Below are positions 1 to 8,515 of a stretch of DNA of 21,017 bases, in pieces. A model generated the notes under the pieces. The model ran no database searches and was not told the DNA's origin. It worked only from the letters and a program-made list of their open reading frames with translations. Source of the stretch: Desulfurobacterium sp. (GTDB taxonomy: Bacteria; Aquificota; Aquificia; Desulfurobacteriales; Desulfurobacteriaceae); the NCBI GenBank assembly GCA_026988135.1, contig JALSLT010000027.1, positions 1 to 21,017 on the forward strand, in the 5' to 3' direction. Position numbers and translations under genes: made by a program. Numbering within the stretch: the first letter of the stretch is position 1; the number at the start of each line of letters is the position of its first letter.

Positions 1-1
1 A

Positions 2-1636
2 TTGCATACTCTTGTCGGTGCCGGTGCAGCGGAAGGTTCTATGGACGCTTCCAACATATTGAAGCCATCCCTTTCCCGGGGAGAGATCCAGATTATAGGA
101 GCAACTACCCTTGATGAATATAGAAAGCATATAGAGAAAGATGGAGCTCTTGAGAGGAGATTCCAGCCGGTTCTTGTGGAAGAGCCTTCAGGAGTGGAAA
201 CAGTTGAAATTCTCAAAGGTTTAAAATTAAAATTTGAGGAATTTCACAATATTTACATAACGGATGATGCTATAGAAAGGGCGGTGAAACTTTCTGAAAG
301 ATATATAAATGATAGAAAATTACCGGATAAAGCGATAGATATTATAGATGAAGCGGGGGCGAAAGCCCAGCTTAAAGTGGGAACCAAGCCTCCGGAAATT
401 AAAGAGATAGAGGACGAAATTCAAACTATGAGAGCTTTGAAAGAAGAAGCTCTTGCCATGGCAGAGTATGAGAAAGCTCATGATTATAAACAGAAAGAGA
501 TAACTTTGACTGCGAGATTGGAAGAACTTAATAGGCAGTGGATTGCTAATAAAAGAGATGAAAAACCTGTCATAGACGTGAGGGAAGTTGAAGAAATTGT
601 TTCTATTTGGACGGGAATTCCCCTTAACCAGATTCATGAAGCGGAAAGAGAGAAACTATTGAGACTTGAGGCTGAACTTCACAATAGAGTTGTTGGTCAG
701 GAAAAAGCGGTAAATGCTGTTGCAAGAGCTATAAAACGTTCCAGGCTTGGTATAAGAACCAATCTTAATAGACCTATCGGTTCGTTTCTATTTCTTGGTC
801 CAACGGGTGTTGGTAAAACCGAACTTGCCAAAACTCTTGCCGAAATTCTTTTCGGAGATGAGAAGGCGATGGTAAGGGTAGATATGTCCGAGTATATGGA
901 AAAGCACACAGTTTCAAGGTTGATAGGTGCTCCTCCGGGATATGTCGGATATGAAGAGGGGGGACAGATTACCGAGATAGTAAGAAGGAAGCCGTATAGT
1001 GTTATCTTGCTTGATGAGATTGAGAAAGCGCATCCTGATGTTTTGAATATTCTTCTTCAAATAATGGAAGACGGCAGATTGACAGACGGGCTTGGTAGAA
1101 CCGTTTCCTTTACCAATACGATTCTTATAATGACCTCTAACCTTGGAGCGAAGCATCTTGTTTCTGCACAAAAAGGGATGGGTTTTGATACGGGAAGGGA
1201 AGCTAATCTTGAGCAGAAGGCATTTGATAGGATGAAGACTTTTGTTCTTGATGAAGTAAAGAGATATTTCAGGCCAGAATTTATCAACAGACTTGACGAA
1301 ATAGTTGTTTTCCATCCTCTTACAAAGAGTGATGTTAAAGAGATTGTTAGAAAACAGATAGATAGATTGAATAAAGAGCTGGAAGAAAGAAGTTTGAAAA
1401 TTCATGTTACAAGCAAGTTTATTGATTATCTTGTTGATAAGGAGTTTCGTAAAGAATATGGTGCAAGGACTATAAGGCGAGCGATTCAGTCCCTCGTGGA
1501 AGATAGATTAACCGATGAAGTTCTTTCCGGTCGGTTTATTGAAGGAGGCGAAGTTGTTTTTGGTGTCACTTCCAAAGGAAAAGTTACAGTGAAAGAAAAG
1601 AGAAAGCGTAAACGAACGACTGCTAATATTAATTAA
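2..1636 (+). CDS. clpC: ATP-dependent Clp protease ATP-binding subunit ClpC (3' part, 5' truncated by window edge)
   Basis: C-terminal two thirds of a ClpC-type Hsp100 unfoldase, which feeds proteins to the ClpP peptidase in the cytoplasm. The reading frame is open from the first base of the window, so the true start lies upstream. The visible 544 residues begin in the first AAA+ domain (IGATTLDEYRKHIEKD, then the LERRFQP arginine-finger region, about residues 32-57). A charged UVR-like middle segment follows at about 148-180 (EYEKAHDYKQKEI), which is the ClpC feature that separates it from ClpA and ClpB. The second AAA+ domain has Walker A GPTGVGKT at 266-273 and Walker B VILLDE at 334-339. 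The small D2 domain follows, and the protein ends in a lysine/arginine-rich tail. The gene is closed by a strong terminator eight bases downstream and is probably transcribed separately from rsmE. Confidence 0.95.
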   Translation: MHTLVGAGAAEGSMDASNILKPSLSRGEIQIIGATTLDEYRKHIEKDGALERRFQPVLVEEPSGVETVEILKGLKLKFEEFHNIYITDDAIERAVKLSERYINDRKLPDKAIDIIDEAGAKAQLKVGTKPPEIKEIEDEIQTMRALKEEALAMAEYEKAHDYKQKEITLTARLEELNRQWIANKRDEKPVIDVREVEEIVSIWTGIPLNQIHEAEREKLLRLEAELHNRVVGQEKAVNAVARAIKRSRLGIRTNLNRPIGSFLFLGPTGVGKTELAKTLAEILFGDEKAMVRVDMSEYMEKHTVSRLIGAPPGYVGYEEGGQITEIVRRKPYSVILLDEIEKAHPDVLNILLQIMEDGRLTDGLGRTVSFTNTILIMTSNLGAKHLVSAQKGMGFDTGREANLEQKAFDRMKTFVLDEVKRYFRPEFINRLDEIVVFHPLTKSDVKEIVRKQIDRLNKELEERSLKIHVTSKFIDYLVDKEFRKEYGARTIRRAIQSLVEDRLTDEVLSGRFIEGGEVVFGVTSKGKVTVKEKRKRKRTTANIN

Positions 1637-1643
1637 GATTTTT

Positions 1644-1673
1644 AAGGGGGCTTTAAAGCCCCCTTTTCTTTTT
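1644..1673 (+). terminator. Intrinsic terminator after clpC
   Basis: A perfectly self-complementary 22-nt stretch (1644-1665), with arms aagggggctt and aagccccctt around a short A/T loop, is followed by a T-rich tract (ttttcttttt). It sits eight bases past the clpC stop and 40 bases before rsmE, so it probably ends the clpC transcript. Confidence 0.9.
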
Positions 1674-1713
1674 AAATGTTAAAATTTGATGAAATTCCTA
1701 ATCCGGAGATGTT

Positions 1714-2433
1714 ATGAGAAGGTTTAAGCTTAACAGCATTAAAGATGATGTGGCTTATTTAAGAGGTCAAGAAGCGAGACATGTTTTGAAGGTTTTACGG
1801 CTTCGGCCGGGAGATGAGATTGTTGTTTTTGACGGCATTGGCAATGAATATCTTGCTGTTATGGAGGCCTCTTCAACCCAATCGGTTAGGTTAAAAATAC
1901 TTGAAAAGCTTATGATAGATAGAGAAAGTCCCTTGGCTACTATCCTTTATATGGGACTAACAAACAGACTTCAAAAATTTGAATTTGCTCTTCAGAAAGC
2001 TACGGAGCTTGGAGTTTCAAAAATTGTTCCGGTTGTTTGTAAACGTTCAGCTTTTGGTGAAAAGATAAAGGATTGGAGTGGGAAATTAAGAAGGTGGAAT
2101 GAAATTGTTGTAAATGCTTCGAAACAATGTGGAAGGACAGTTATTCCTCCTGTAACGGAACCGATGAATCTTTCCGAGATAGATGATGATTCAGAATTAA
2201 GATTTGTTCTTTGGGAGAGAGGAGGAAAAAGTTTCGATAATTTTAAAGAAAATACCGTTACTTCCGTTTCAATTCTTGTGGGACCTGAAGGAGGGCTTGA
2301 CGAGAATGAGATAGAAATTTTAAAAGGCAAGGGGTTTTATGTTATTCATCTCGGAAAGAGGATTCTAAGGGCTGAAACCGCTTCGATTGTGGGTCTTGCC
2401 ATGGTTCAGTATATCTGGGGGGACCTTAAATAG
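1714..2433 (+). CDS. rsmE: 16S rRNA (uracil1498-N3)-methyltransferase RsmE
   Basis: SPOUT-family methyltransferase that methylates N3 of U1498 in 16S rRNA, in the decoding region of the small subunit, using S-adenosylmethionine. Its 239 residues match the usual family size. The N-terminal PUA-like RNA-binding part shows HVLKVLRLRPGDEIVVFDG. The C-terminal trefoil-knot domain carries the two SAM-binding signatures VGPEGG (189-194) and LGKRILRAETA (213-223). The ATG at 1714 is preceded by cggag at 1704-1708, five bases upstream. It is the first gene after the clpC terminator and the next gene starts two bases past its stop, so it probably leads the operon. I could not identify a convincing promoter in the 40 bases between terminator and start. 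Confidence 0.95.
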   Translation: MRRFKLNSIKDDVAYLRGQEARHVLKVLRLRPGDEIVVFDGIGNEYLAVMEASSTQSVRLKILEKLMIDRESPLATILYMGLTNRLQKFEFALQKATELGVSKIVPVVCKRSAFGEKIKDWSGKLRRWNEIVVNASKQCGRTVIPPVTEPMNLSEIDDDSELRFVLWERGGKSFDNFKENTVTSVSILVGPEGGLDENEIEILKGKGFYVIHLGKRILRAETASIVGLAMVQYIWGDLK

Positions 2434-2435
2434 AG

Positions 2436-2993
2436 ATGGGTTTTAATAAAGATGTTATAACCGTAGAGAAGAGTGGTATTATATTTCAAGTCGTGTATGG
2501 AGATATTACCGATGAGCAGGTTGATGGAGTAGTAAATCCTGCAAACTCGTCTCTCAAACACGGTGGCGGTATTGCAGGCGCTATTGTGAGGAAAGGCGGG
2601 GAAGCTATCAGGAGTGAGAGTGATAGTATCGGGTATGTTCCTGTTGGGAAAGCTATTTATACTGTTGCAGGAGAACTTCCTGCAAAGTATGTTATTCACG
2701 CGGTCGGGCCTGTTTGGGGCGAGGATGATGAGGAAAGAAAACTTAGAAGTGCTGTTTCCTCGGCGATAGATCTTGCCGTAGAGCTGGGTCTTGAAGCAGT
2801 TTCGATTCCTGCTATAAGTACAGGGGTTTTCTGTTATCCAAAAAAAGAAGGTGTTAAAGTTATCGTTGACGAAGTTTTAAAAAAAGTTAGAGAGAGGGAA
2901 TCTTCTATTAAAAAAATAAGATTTATAGCTTGTGATGATGAAACAGTTTCTCTTTTTAAAGATATTGTTTCTAAGAAATTTAGTTTAAAATAA
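2436..2993 (+). CDS. Macro-domain protein, probable ADP-ribose-binding hydrolase
   Basis: Single macro domain of 185 residues. Family members bind ADP-ribose and many remove it from proteins or nucleic acids, or deacetylate O-acetyl-ADP-ribose. Conserved blocks are all visible: GDIT at 22-25 (adenine-contacting Asp23), NPANSSLKHGGGIAGAI at 34-50 (distal-ribose and phosphate loop), and AISTGVFCYP at 126-135 (second phosphate loop). VNPAN-type motifs followed by KGGEAI resemble the Af1521/macroH2A-like branch more than YmdB, but this subclass call is by eye. The gene begins two bases after the rsmE stop, so it is probably cotranscribed. A G-rich stretch at 2417-2423 lies 12 bases upstream and is a rather distant ribosome-binding site. 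The substrate cannot be read from sequence. Confidence 0.88.
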   Translation: MGFNKDVITVEKSGIIFQVVYGDITDEQVDGVVNPANSSLKHGGGIAGAIVRKGGEAIRSESDSIGYVPVGKAIYTVAGELPAKYVIHAVGPVWGEDDEERKLRSAVSSAIDLAVELGLEAVSIPAISTGVFCYPKKEGVKVIVDEVLKKVRERESSIKKIRFIACDDETVSLFKDIVSKKFSLK

Positions 2994-3016
2994 ATCCCAT
3001 AAAAATTTCCCACTTT

Positions 3017-3020
3017 GGAG
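3017..3020 (+). promoter_or_regulatory. Ribosome-binding site that sets the aminotransferase start
   Basis: ggag at 3017-3020 stands eight bases before the ATG at 3029 but only two before the in-frame TTG at 3023. The ATG is therefore the likelier start, giving MSQFQF at the N-terminus. Confidence 0.7.
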
Positions 3021-3028
3021 AGTTGATT

Positions 3029-4246
3029 ATGTCACAATTTCAGTTTGCAAGAATTGATAGATTACCGCCGTATGTTTTTGCTGTTGTTAACGACCTGAAA
3101 ACGAAATTAAGACGTGCGGGTGAAGATGTAGTTGATCTTGGGATGGGTAATCCTGATATTCCTACTCCGAAGCATATTGTTGATAAATTGTGTGAAGCGG
3201 CTCAGAATCCGAGGAATCATAGATATTCCCAAACCAAAGGACTTTTTAAGCTGAGGGAAGCTTTAGCTTTATGGTACAAAGAAAAATATGATGTTGACCT
3301 TGACCCTGAAACGGAGGTTATAACAACAATAGGTTCAAAAGAGGGACTTGCTCATCTTGCGCTTACTCTTGTTAATCCCGGTGATGTTGTTATGGTTCCC
3401 ACTCCCGCATATCCGATACATCCCTACTCTTTTATAATTGCAGGAGGAGATGTTAGAAGTATTCCTCTTTTAACTGATGATGGGTTTAACGAGGAGGCTT
3501 TTTTTGAATCCGTAATAAAAGCGTATAAAGAAAGCTGGCCAAGGCCTAAACTGTTACTCTTAAACTTCCCTCATAATCCTACGACAGCCTGTGTCGATAT
3601 AAAGTTTTTTGAAAAGATTGTTGATTTTGCGAAGGAGAATAATCTTCTTGTTATTCAGGATTTAGCCTATTCGGAAATATCTTTTGACGGTTATGTTCCT
3701 CCAAGCATTTTTCAGGTGAAGGGGGCAAAAGAGGTTGCAGTTGAGTTTTATTCTCTTTCTAAAACATATTCGATGGCCGGGTGGCGAGTTGGCTTTGCAG
3801 CTGGGAATAAAGAAGTTATTCATGCACTTTACAGGATGAAAAGTTATCTTGATTACGGAATGTTTCAACCTATCCAGATAGCTGCAATTATAGCTTTAAA
3901 AGGTGATCAATCCTGTGTTGAGGAGTATAGAGAGGTTTATGAAAAAAGAAGGGATACACTTGTTAACGGTTTAAATAGAATAGGATGGTATGTTGAAAAG
4001 CCTAAATCGACGATGTTTGTATGGGCAAAAATACCTGAGAAGTTTCGTTCTATGGGTTCTCTTGAATTCTCAAAAATGCTTCTGCTTGATGGAAAAGTGG
4101 CGGTTTCTCCCGGAGTTGGTTTCGGTGAGTACGGAGATGAGTATGTGAGATTTGCTCTTGTTGAAAATGATTTGAGAATAAAACAAGCTGTTAGAGGGAT
4201 TAAAAGAGCTTTTGAAAAATACGGATTAAGAAACATTAAAGCATAG
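3029..4246 (+). CDS. alaC: PLP-dependent class I/II aminotransferase, AlaC-like (probable alanine transaminase)
   Basis: Fold-type I pyridoxal-phosphate aminotransferase of 405 residues. The N-terminal segment RIDRLPPYVFAVV and the GMGNPDIPTP block resemble the AlaC (YfdZ) and LL-diaminopimelate aminotransferase group. The cofactor lysine is K245 in SLSKTYSMAGWRVGF; LNFPHNPTTAC supplies the conserved Asn/Pro block, and the C-terminal YVRFAL arginine should bind the substrate carboxylate. Alanine:2-oxoglutarate transamination would draw on the pyruvate made by the PFOR encoded further downstream. Aspartate or LL-diaminopimelate transamination cannot be excluded. The gene lies 35 bases after the macro gene and 11 before hom, a pairing that fits amino-acid biosynthesis. 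Confidence 0.82.
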   Translation: MSQFQFARIDRLPPYVFAVVNDLKTKLRRAGEDVVDLGMGNPDIPTPKHIVDKLCEAAQNPRNHRYSQTKGLFKLREALALWYKEKYDVDLDPETEVITTIGSKEGLAHLALTLVNPGDVVMVPTPAYPIHPYSFIIAGGDVRSIPLLTDDGFNEEAFFESVIKAYKESWPRPKLLLLNFPHNPTTACVDIKFFEKIVDFAKENNLLVIQDLAYSEISFDGYVPPSIFQVKGAKEVAVEFYSLSKTYSMAGWRVGFAAGNKEVIHALYRMKSYLDYGMFQPIQIAAIIALKGDQSCVEEYREVYEKRRDTLVNGLNRIGWYVEKPKSTMFVWAKIPEKFRSMGSLEFSKMLLLDGKVAVSPGVGFGEYGDEYVRFALVENDLRIKQAVRGIKRAFEKYGLRNIKA

Positions 4247-4257
4247 GAGCTGAAAGG

Positions 4258-5538
4258 ATGGAGACTGTAAAGGTTGCTGTTGTTGGTTGCGGTACTGTTG
4301 GTTCCGGAGTTGTAGATATATTGCTAAAAAATAAAACTATTATAGAAAAGAGAACAGGAAGAAGAATAGAGCTTTCCTTTGTTGCCGATAGAGATTTTGA
4401 AAAAGTTAAAAAGTTGGGTATTGATGAAAGCGTGATAAAAAGAGATGGATTTGATGTGATTGATTCTGATGTTGATATAGTTGTTGAACTGGTGGGTGGA
4501 ACAACTGTTGCCCGAGAGATTGTTTCTGCGGCTTTAAGGAACGGAAAGAGTGTAGTCTCTGCCAATAAGGCTCTTTTTGCTTCTTATGGTAAAGAGCTTT
4601 TTAAGGAAGCAGAAAATAATGGAGTAGCAATAAGGTTTGAGGCTAGTGTAGGCGGAGGTATTCCGGTAATTAAAGCTTTGAATGAGGGGCTTGTTGCGAA
4701 CAGAATAGAAAAGATACTTGGTATCATAAATGGGACGGCCAATTTTATACTTACGGAGATGACTGAAAATTTACTTCCTTTTAAGGAGGCTCTTCGGATA
4801 GCTAAAGAGAAAGGATATGCTGAAACCGACCCTTCATATGATATAGATGGGATTGATGCAGCCCATAAAATAGCTATTCTCTCTTCAATAGCCTCCGGAA
4901 AGTGGATAACTGTTGATGATGTTTATACAAGAGGAATAAGGGATATAACGCCGTTTGATATTGAGTTTGCTAATGAGTTTGAATATAGAATAAAACTACT
5001 TGCCGTTGCTAAATTTAATGATAGTGGAGTTGAGGTTAGAGTTCATCCGGCTTTTCTTCCGGAATCTCATATCCTTTCATCTGTAGAGGGGGTTTTTAAC
5101 GCCTGTCTCATAGAGGGAGATTTTGTTGGCCCGACCTTGTATTATGGGATGGGTGCCGGAAGAGAGCCGACTGCAAGTGCTGTTGTTGCCGATATAGCAG
5201 ATATAGCTTTGGGTAAAGGAAGTAGTGTTCCCGTACAATTGTTTTCAGAAGAAGAAAATGTTTGCGTAAGGGATCCGGAGGATTTTACTACCTGTTTCTA
5301 TTTGCGATTTACAGCTTTGGATAAATCGGGAGTTCTTTCAAGAATTTCCGGAATACTGGCCAAGTATGGAATAAGTATTAAAATGGCTTTTCAGAAAAAT
5401 ATAGGTTTTAACGGGGGTGTTCCTGTTGTTATGACGACTCACGTTGCTCCTCTTAGAACGGTTAAAGAAGCGGTGAAAGAGATAGATAAACTTGATGTTA
5501 TAGTAAATCCGACATTTCTGTGTATGATAGAGGAGTAG
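4258..5538 (+). CDS. hom: Homoserine dehydrogenase with C-terminal ACT domain
   Basis: Reduces aspartate semialdehyde to homoserine with NAD(P)H, the branch point to threonine, methionine and isoleucine. At 426 residues it is the usual monofunctional size. It has a Rossmann motif VVGCGTVGSG (8-17), the catalytic-domain signature GIINGTANFILTEM starting at residue 155, and the ETDPSYDIDGIDAAHK segment with the conserved catalytic Asp and Lys. The C-terminal ACT domain (from about 346, TALDKSGVLSRISGIL) is normally the site of feedback control by threonine. The ribosome-binding site taggag at 4244-4249 overlaps the stop codon of the preceding aminotransferase gene, eight bases before the ATG. 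The queE start follows one base after the hom stop. Confidence 0.96.
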   Translation: METVKVAVVGCGTVGSGVVDILLKNKTIIEKRTGRRIELSFVADRDFEKVKKLGIDESVIKRDGFDVIDSDVDIVVELVGGTTVAREIVSAALRNGKSVVSANKALFASYGKELFKEAENNGVAIRFEASVGGGIPVIKALNEGLVANRIEKILGIINGTANFILTEMTENLLPFKEALRIAKEKGYAETDPSYDIDGIDAAHKIAILSSIASGKWITVDDVYTRGIRDITPFDIEFANEFEYRIKLLAVAKFNDSGVEVRVHPAFLPESHILSSVEGVFNACLIEGDFVGPTLYYGMGAGREPTASAVVADIADIALGKGSSVPVQLFSEEENVCVRDPEDFTTCFYLRFTALDKSGVLSRISGILAKYGISIKMAFQKNIGFNGGVPVVMTTHVAPLRTVKEAVKEIDKLDVIVNPTFLCMIEE

Positions 5539-5539
5539 A

Positions 5540-6211
5540 GTGTTAAAAGTTTCCGAGATTTTTGTTTCAATTCAAGGAGAAGGAATTGACGTCGGAAGAG
5601 TAGCTTCCTTCATAAGGTTTACAGGTTGTCCGTTAAAGTGTAGATTTTGTGATACTCAATATGCCAAAACCGGTGGGAGTTTATTTTCGATTGAAGAGTT
5701 GATTTTTCGTCTTGAAAAATTAGGCTTCTCCGATATTGTTGTAACCGGGGGAGAACCTTTGGTTCAAGATGAGATAGAGTCTTTTATTGTTGAGCTTTCA
5801 AAAAAAGATTGGGTTAGAAAGATTTTTATTGAAACCTGTGGTATCTTTTTCAAAAAGGATGTATTTACCGATAAAGTTTTTCTTAATATTTCTCCAAAAC
5901 CTCCTTCCATGATGGATATTGATGCGAAAAGACTTTTGGATGGATATATTTCTCTTTTTCCTGATAGAGTAAATGTGAAGTTTCTTTTCGCTAATGAAAA
6001 AGATTTTTTATTTGCTATGGATATTGTAAATGAGAACATCGATTTTTTTCAAAAAAACGGGATTGTATTTCAACCTGTTGAACTTCCAGGCGAGGATTAT
6101 GTGGAGAGCGTTAGAAAAGTTATAGATTTTATAAAACGGAACAAAGCTGTTGTATCAAAATTTGAGGTAAAAATTATCCCCCAGATTCACAAACTGTTAG
6201 GAATAAAATGA
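5540..6211 (+). CDS. queE: 7-carboxy-7-deazaguanine synthase (radical SAM) QueE
   Basis: Radical-SAM enzyme that contracts the ring of 6-carboxy-tetrahydropterin to 7-carboxy-7-deazaguanine, a step toward queuosine in tRNA. The [4Fe-4S] cluster ligands are C30, C34 and C37 in CPLKCRFC, a CxxxCxxC motif. Upstream of it is the family-typical SEIFVSIQGEG, and VVTGGEPL provides the SAM-contacting GGEP motif. NISPKPPS is also characteristic of QueE. The protein is 223 residues, a usual length. The start is GTG, with aggag at 5531-5535 four bases upstream and overlapping the end of hom. Other queuosine genes (queD, queC, queF) are not in this window. Confidence 0.93.
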   Translation: MLKVSEIFVSIQGEGIDVGRVASFIRFTGCPLKCRFCDTQYAKTGGSLFSIEELIFRLEKLGFSDIVVTGGEPLVQDEIESFIVELSKKDWVRKIFIETCGIFFKKDVFTDKVFLNISPKPPSMMDIDAKRLLDGYISLFPDRVNVKFLFANEKDFLFAMDIVNENIDFFQKNGIVFQPVELPGEDYVESVRKVIDFIKRNKAVVSKFEVKIIPQIHKLLGIK

Positions 6212-7419
6212 GGACTTTTTGGTTTGTACTTTATAACGTGATATTTTTTTTATTGCTACCTGTTTATGTTCCGGTTGCTAAACAGCTATCTAAAAAAAGG
6301 GGAGGATTTTCCCTGTTTTCAAGATTTTTCCCGGAATTTAAAAATTCAGAAAATAGAGATTTATGGATTCACTGTGCAAGTATAGGTGAGGTAAATTCCG
6401 CTAAACCTTTGATTGCAAAAATTAAAGATAGGGTTGTGATTACTACTTTTACCGATTATGGAGCCGATAGGGCAAGAAAGCTTTTTCCCAATGTTCCCGT
6501 GTCTGTTATCCCTTTTGATTTTAAGCCTTTGACAGATAGATTTGTTAATAAACTTTCCGTTAAAAAACTTCTTGTTTATGAAACGGAAATATGGCCTTCT
6601 CTTTTGATTTCCGCTATTGAAAAAGGTATCGAGCCTTATATAGTTAGCGGAAAAATTACAGAAAAATCTTATGGTAATTATCGAAGGTTCGCTTTTTTTT
6701 TGAGACCGATTGTTGAAAATATAGCATTTTTAGGAAGAAGCAGTTCGGATGTTGAAAAGGCTAAATCTCTTGGGTTTAAGAGAGCGGTTTTAGTAGGAGA
6801 TTTAAAGTTTGATAGTGTTACTTTTACTCCTCCTTCCGTTGATATTATTATTGAAGGAACTCGTAAAATAGTTGTTTGGGGAAGTACCCATGAGGGAGAA
6901 GAAAAGATAGCAGAAAAACTCCATTTTTCTTTAAAAAATGTTTTTCCTGAAATTCTTACGATAATAGCTCCCAGACATATAGGAAGGGTAAATACTATAA
7001 AATCTCTTTTGAAAGGAAAAATTGCTGTTAGAACGGAAACAGATAAAATAGAGCCTGATATCGATTTCTATATTGTAGATACTATCGGAGAGCTTGTTGG
7101 GTTTTACGGACTTGGAGATGTTGCCGTTATAGGTGGTACTTTCAGTAAGGACGTTGGTGGGCATAATCCTCTTGAGCCGATGGCACTTGGAAAGCCGGTT
7201 GTTTTAGGTTTCTACTATTATCAGTTTGAGGATGTAGTTAAAAAGATAAAAGAAGCAGTTGTTTTTACAGATGAAAATTCAATTTTTGATAAAATTTTCC
7301 CGATTCTTAGAGATTTTTCTTTTTATAGAAGAATTTCCGATGCAGGTTTAAAGGCTATTTTGAAAGAGAGAGGAGTAACCGATAAGATTTTAAAAGAGGT
7401 AGATATTGAATCTTTGTGA
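6208..7419 (+). CDS. waaA: 3-deoxy-D-manno-octulosonic acid (Kdo) transferase WaaA/KdtA
   Basis: Glycosyltransferase that adds Kdo from CMP-Kdo to lipid IVA at the inner face of the cytoplasmic membrane. Of 403 residues, about 4-22 form a hydrophobic membrane anchor. The N-terminal domain has WIHCASIGEV with the presumed catalytic base E61, then ETEIWPSLL. The C-terminal nucleotide-binding domain has IAPRH and GGHNPLEP (H319 to P324), a family signature. The start codon sits in an ATGA overlap with the queE stop, with agga at 6199-6202 five bases upstream, so translation is probably coupled. Whether it adds one or two Kdo units cannot be told from sequence. Confidence 0.95.
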   Translation: MRTFWFVLYNVIFFLLLPVYVPVAKQLSKKRGGFSLFSRFFPEFKNSENRDLWIHCASIGEVNSAKPLIAKIKDRVVITTFTDYGADRARKLFPNVPVSVIPFDFKPLTDRFVNKLSVKKLLVYETEIWPSLLISAIEKGIEPYIVSGKITEKSYGNYRRFAFFLRPIVENIAFLGRSSSDVEKAKSLGFKRAVLVGDLKFDSVTFTPPSVDIIIEGTRKIVVWGSTHEGEEKIAEKLHFSLKNVFPEILTIIAPRHIGRVNTIKSLLKGKIAVRTETDKIEPDIDFYIVDTIGELVGFYGLGDVAVIGGTFSKDVGGHNPLEPMALGKPVVLGFYYYQFEDVVKKIKEAVVFTDENSIFDKIFPILRDFSFYRRISDAGLKAILKERGVTDKILKEVDIESL

Positions 7420-8515
7420 AGTTAGAAAAAAAGTTTCTAAAAAACAGGGATTTTGGATTATTCTTTATCCTTTGTTTTTGCTACTTTCAAAACTTTATTG
7501 TGGGGTTGCTACTTTTCGGTATGAGCTTTATAGAGGAGGTTTTTTAAGGCAGTATTTTTTTCCGATTCCTGTGATTTCAGTAGGTAATATCGTTGCTGGT
7601 GGTACGGGAAAAACTCCACTTGTCGAATATATCTATACGGTTTTAAGGGATTTGGGTTTTTCTCCTGCAATAGTTATGAGAGGGTATGGCGGGACTGAAA
7701 AAGGACCTGTTGTGGCTGAAGAGAATCCTGATAGATATGGGGATGAAGCTGTTCTTTATGTTAAAAAAGATTTTTTTACTATTATAAGCAGGAATAGGGT
7801 TGCCGGTATAGATTTTGCAATGGAAAAAGGAGCTAATGTTGTTATTCTTGATGATGGATTTCAGCAGTTTAAGGTAAAGCCTACTATAAATATAGTTGTT
7901 ATAGATCCTTTTAACCCCTTTGGTGGGGATTTTTGTCTTCCTCTCGGGACATTGAGAGAGCCTGTGAACTTTCTTGAAAGGGCAGATTGCTTTGTTATTT
8001 CAAGAGCGAATATAGCTTCTGTTGAGAAAATAAATTCTCTTGAAATATATCTGAAGAATTTTGGAAAACCGGTTTTCAGAGGGGAACAAAATTTTAAATA
8101 TTGGATAAACGAGAGATTTGAGAAAATATCTCAGCCGGATGAAGATATTAATCTGTTTTGTGGAATAGGTGCTCCGGTTCAGTTTGTTAAAATGATTGAG
8201 GAGTTGGGATATAGGATAGAAAAGAGCTTTTTCTTTCCCGATCATTATGGTTATATTCGGGAGGATATTGAGAGGCTTTCAAAATATCGTAACCTTGTTA
8301 CAACGGAAAAAGATCTTGTTAAAGTAAGCAGATATCAATTGCCTGTAAAAGTGCCGGTTCTCGGTGTTGAGGTTTTTGGGCTTAAGGAGTTTATATTGAA
8401 CAGAATAAAGAATGTTGAAAAACATGAGGAAAAAGATGAACAAAAAGTTTTCATACCTGATGGAATATCTGTTTCTCATTCTGTTGAAAGAGGGTCTTTT
8501 AGAGAGAGTCAGTAG
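7406..8515 (+). CDS. lpxK: Tetraacyldisaccharide 4'-kinase LpxK, with a C-terminal tail overlapping the next gene
   Basis: Phosphorylates the 4' position of the lipid A disaccharide at the membrane. The 369 residues include an N-terminal hydrophobic segment (about 16-33), the P-loop GNIVAGGTGKT (60-70), ILDDGFQQ at 147-154 with the catalytic-site Asp pair, and FPDHY at 277-281. The TTG start at 7406 is chosen because agaggt at 7395-7400 lies five bases upstream; it overlaps waaA by 14 bases. The recognisable domain seems to finish near residue 336. The polar remainder (KHEEKDEQKVFIPDG and onward) runs 80 bases into the acyltransferase gene and has no recognisable family features, so it is longer than expected for LpxK. 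Confidence 0.93.
   Translation: MNLCEVRKKVSKKQGFWIILYPLFLLLSKLYCGVATFRYELYRGGFLRQYFFPIPVISVGNIVAGGTGKTPLVEYIYTVLRDLGFSPAIVMRGYGGTEKGPVVAEENPDRYGDEAVLYVKKDFFTIISRNRVAGIDFAMEKGANVVILDDGFQQFKVKPTINIVVIDPFNPFGGDFCLPLGTLREPVNFLERADCFVISRANIASVEKINSLEIYLKNFGKPVFRGEQNFKYWINERFEKISQPDEDINLFCGIGAPVQFVKMIEELGYRIEKSFFFPDHYGYIREDIERLSKYRNLVTTEKDLVKVSRYQLPVKVPVLGVEVFGLKEFILNRIKNVEKHEEKDEQKVFIPDGISVSHSVERGSFRESQ
8426..8430 (+). promoter_or_regulatory. Ribosome-binding site that sets the lpxL-type start, inside lpxK
   Basis: gagga at 8426-8430 lies five bases before the ATG at 8436. Two upstream in-frame ATGs (8412, 8424) lack a comparable site; the one at 8424 overlaps this ribosome-binding site. Confidence 0.6.

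Noticed and set aside
914..1405. Long antisense open frame opposite clpC
   Set aside because: No protein family resemblance; it is the complement of a well-conserved ClpC coding region.
1657..1690. Promoter for rsmE (taaaat at 1680-1685)
   Set aside because: No recognisable -35 at a workable distance; that position falls in the clpC terminator stem. Not strong enough to list.
2994..3028. Terminator or promoter between the macro gene and the aminotransferase gene
   Set aside because: The 35-base gap shows no stem with T-tract and no convincing -10/-35 pair.
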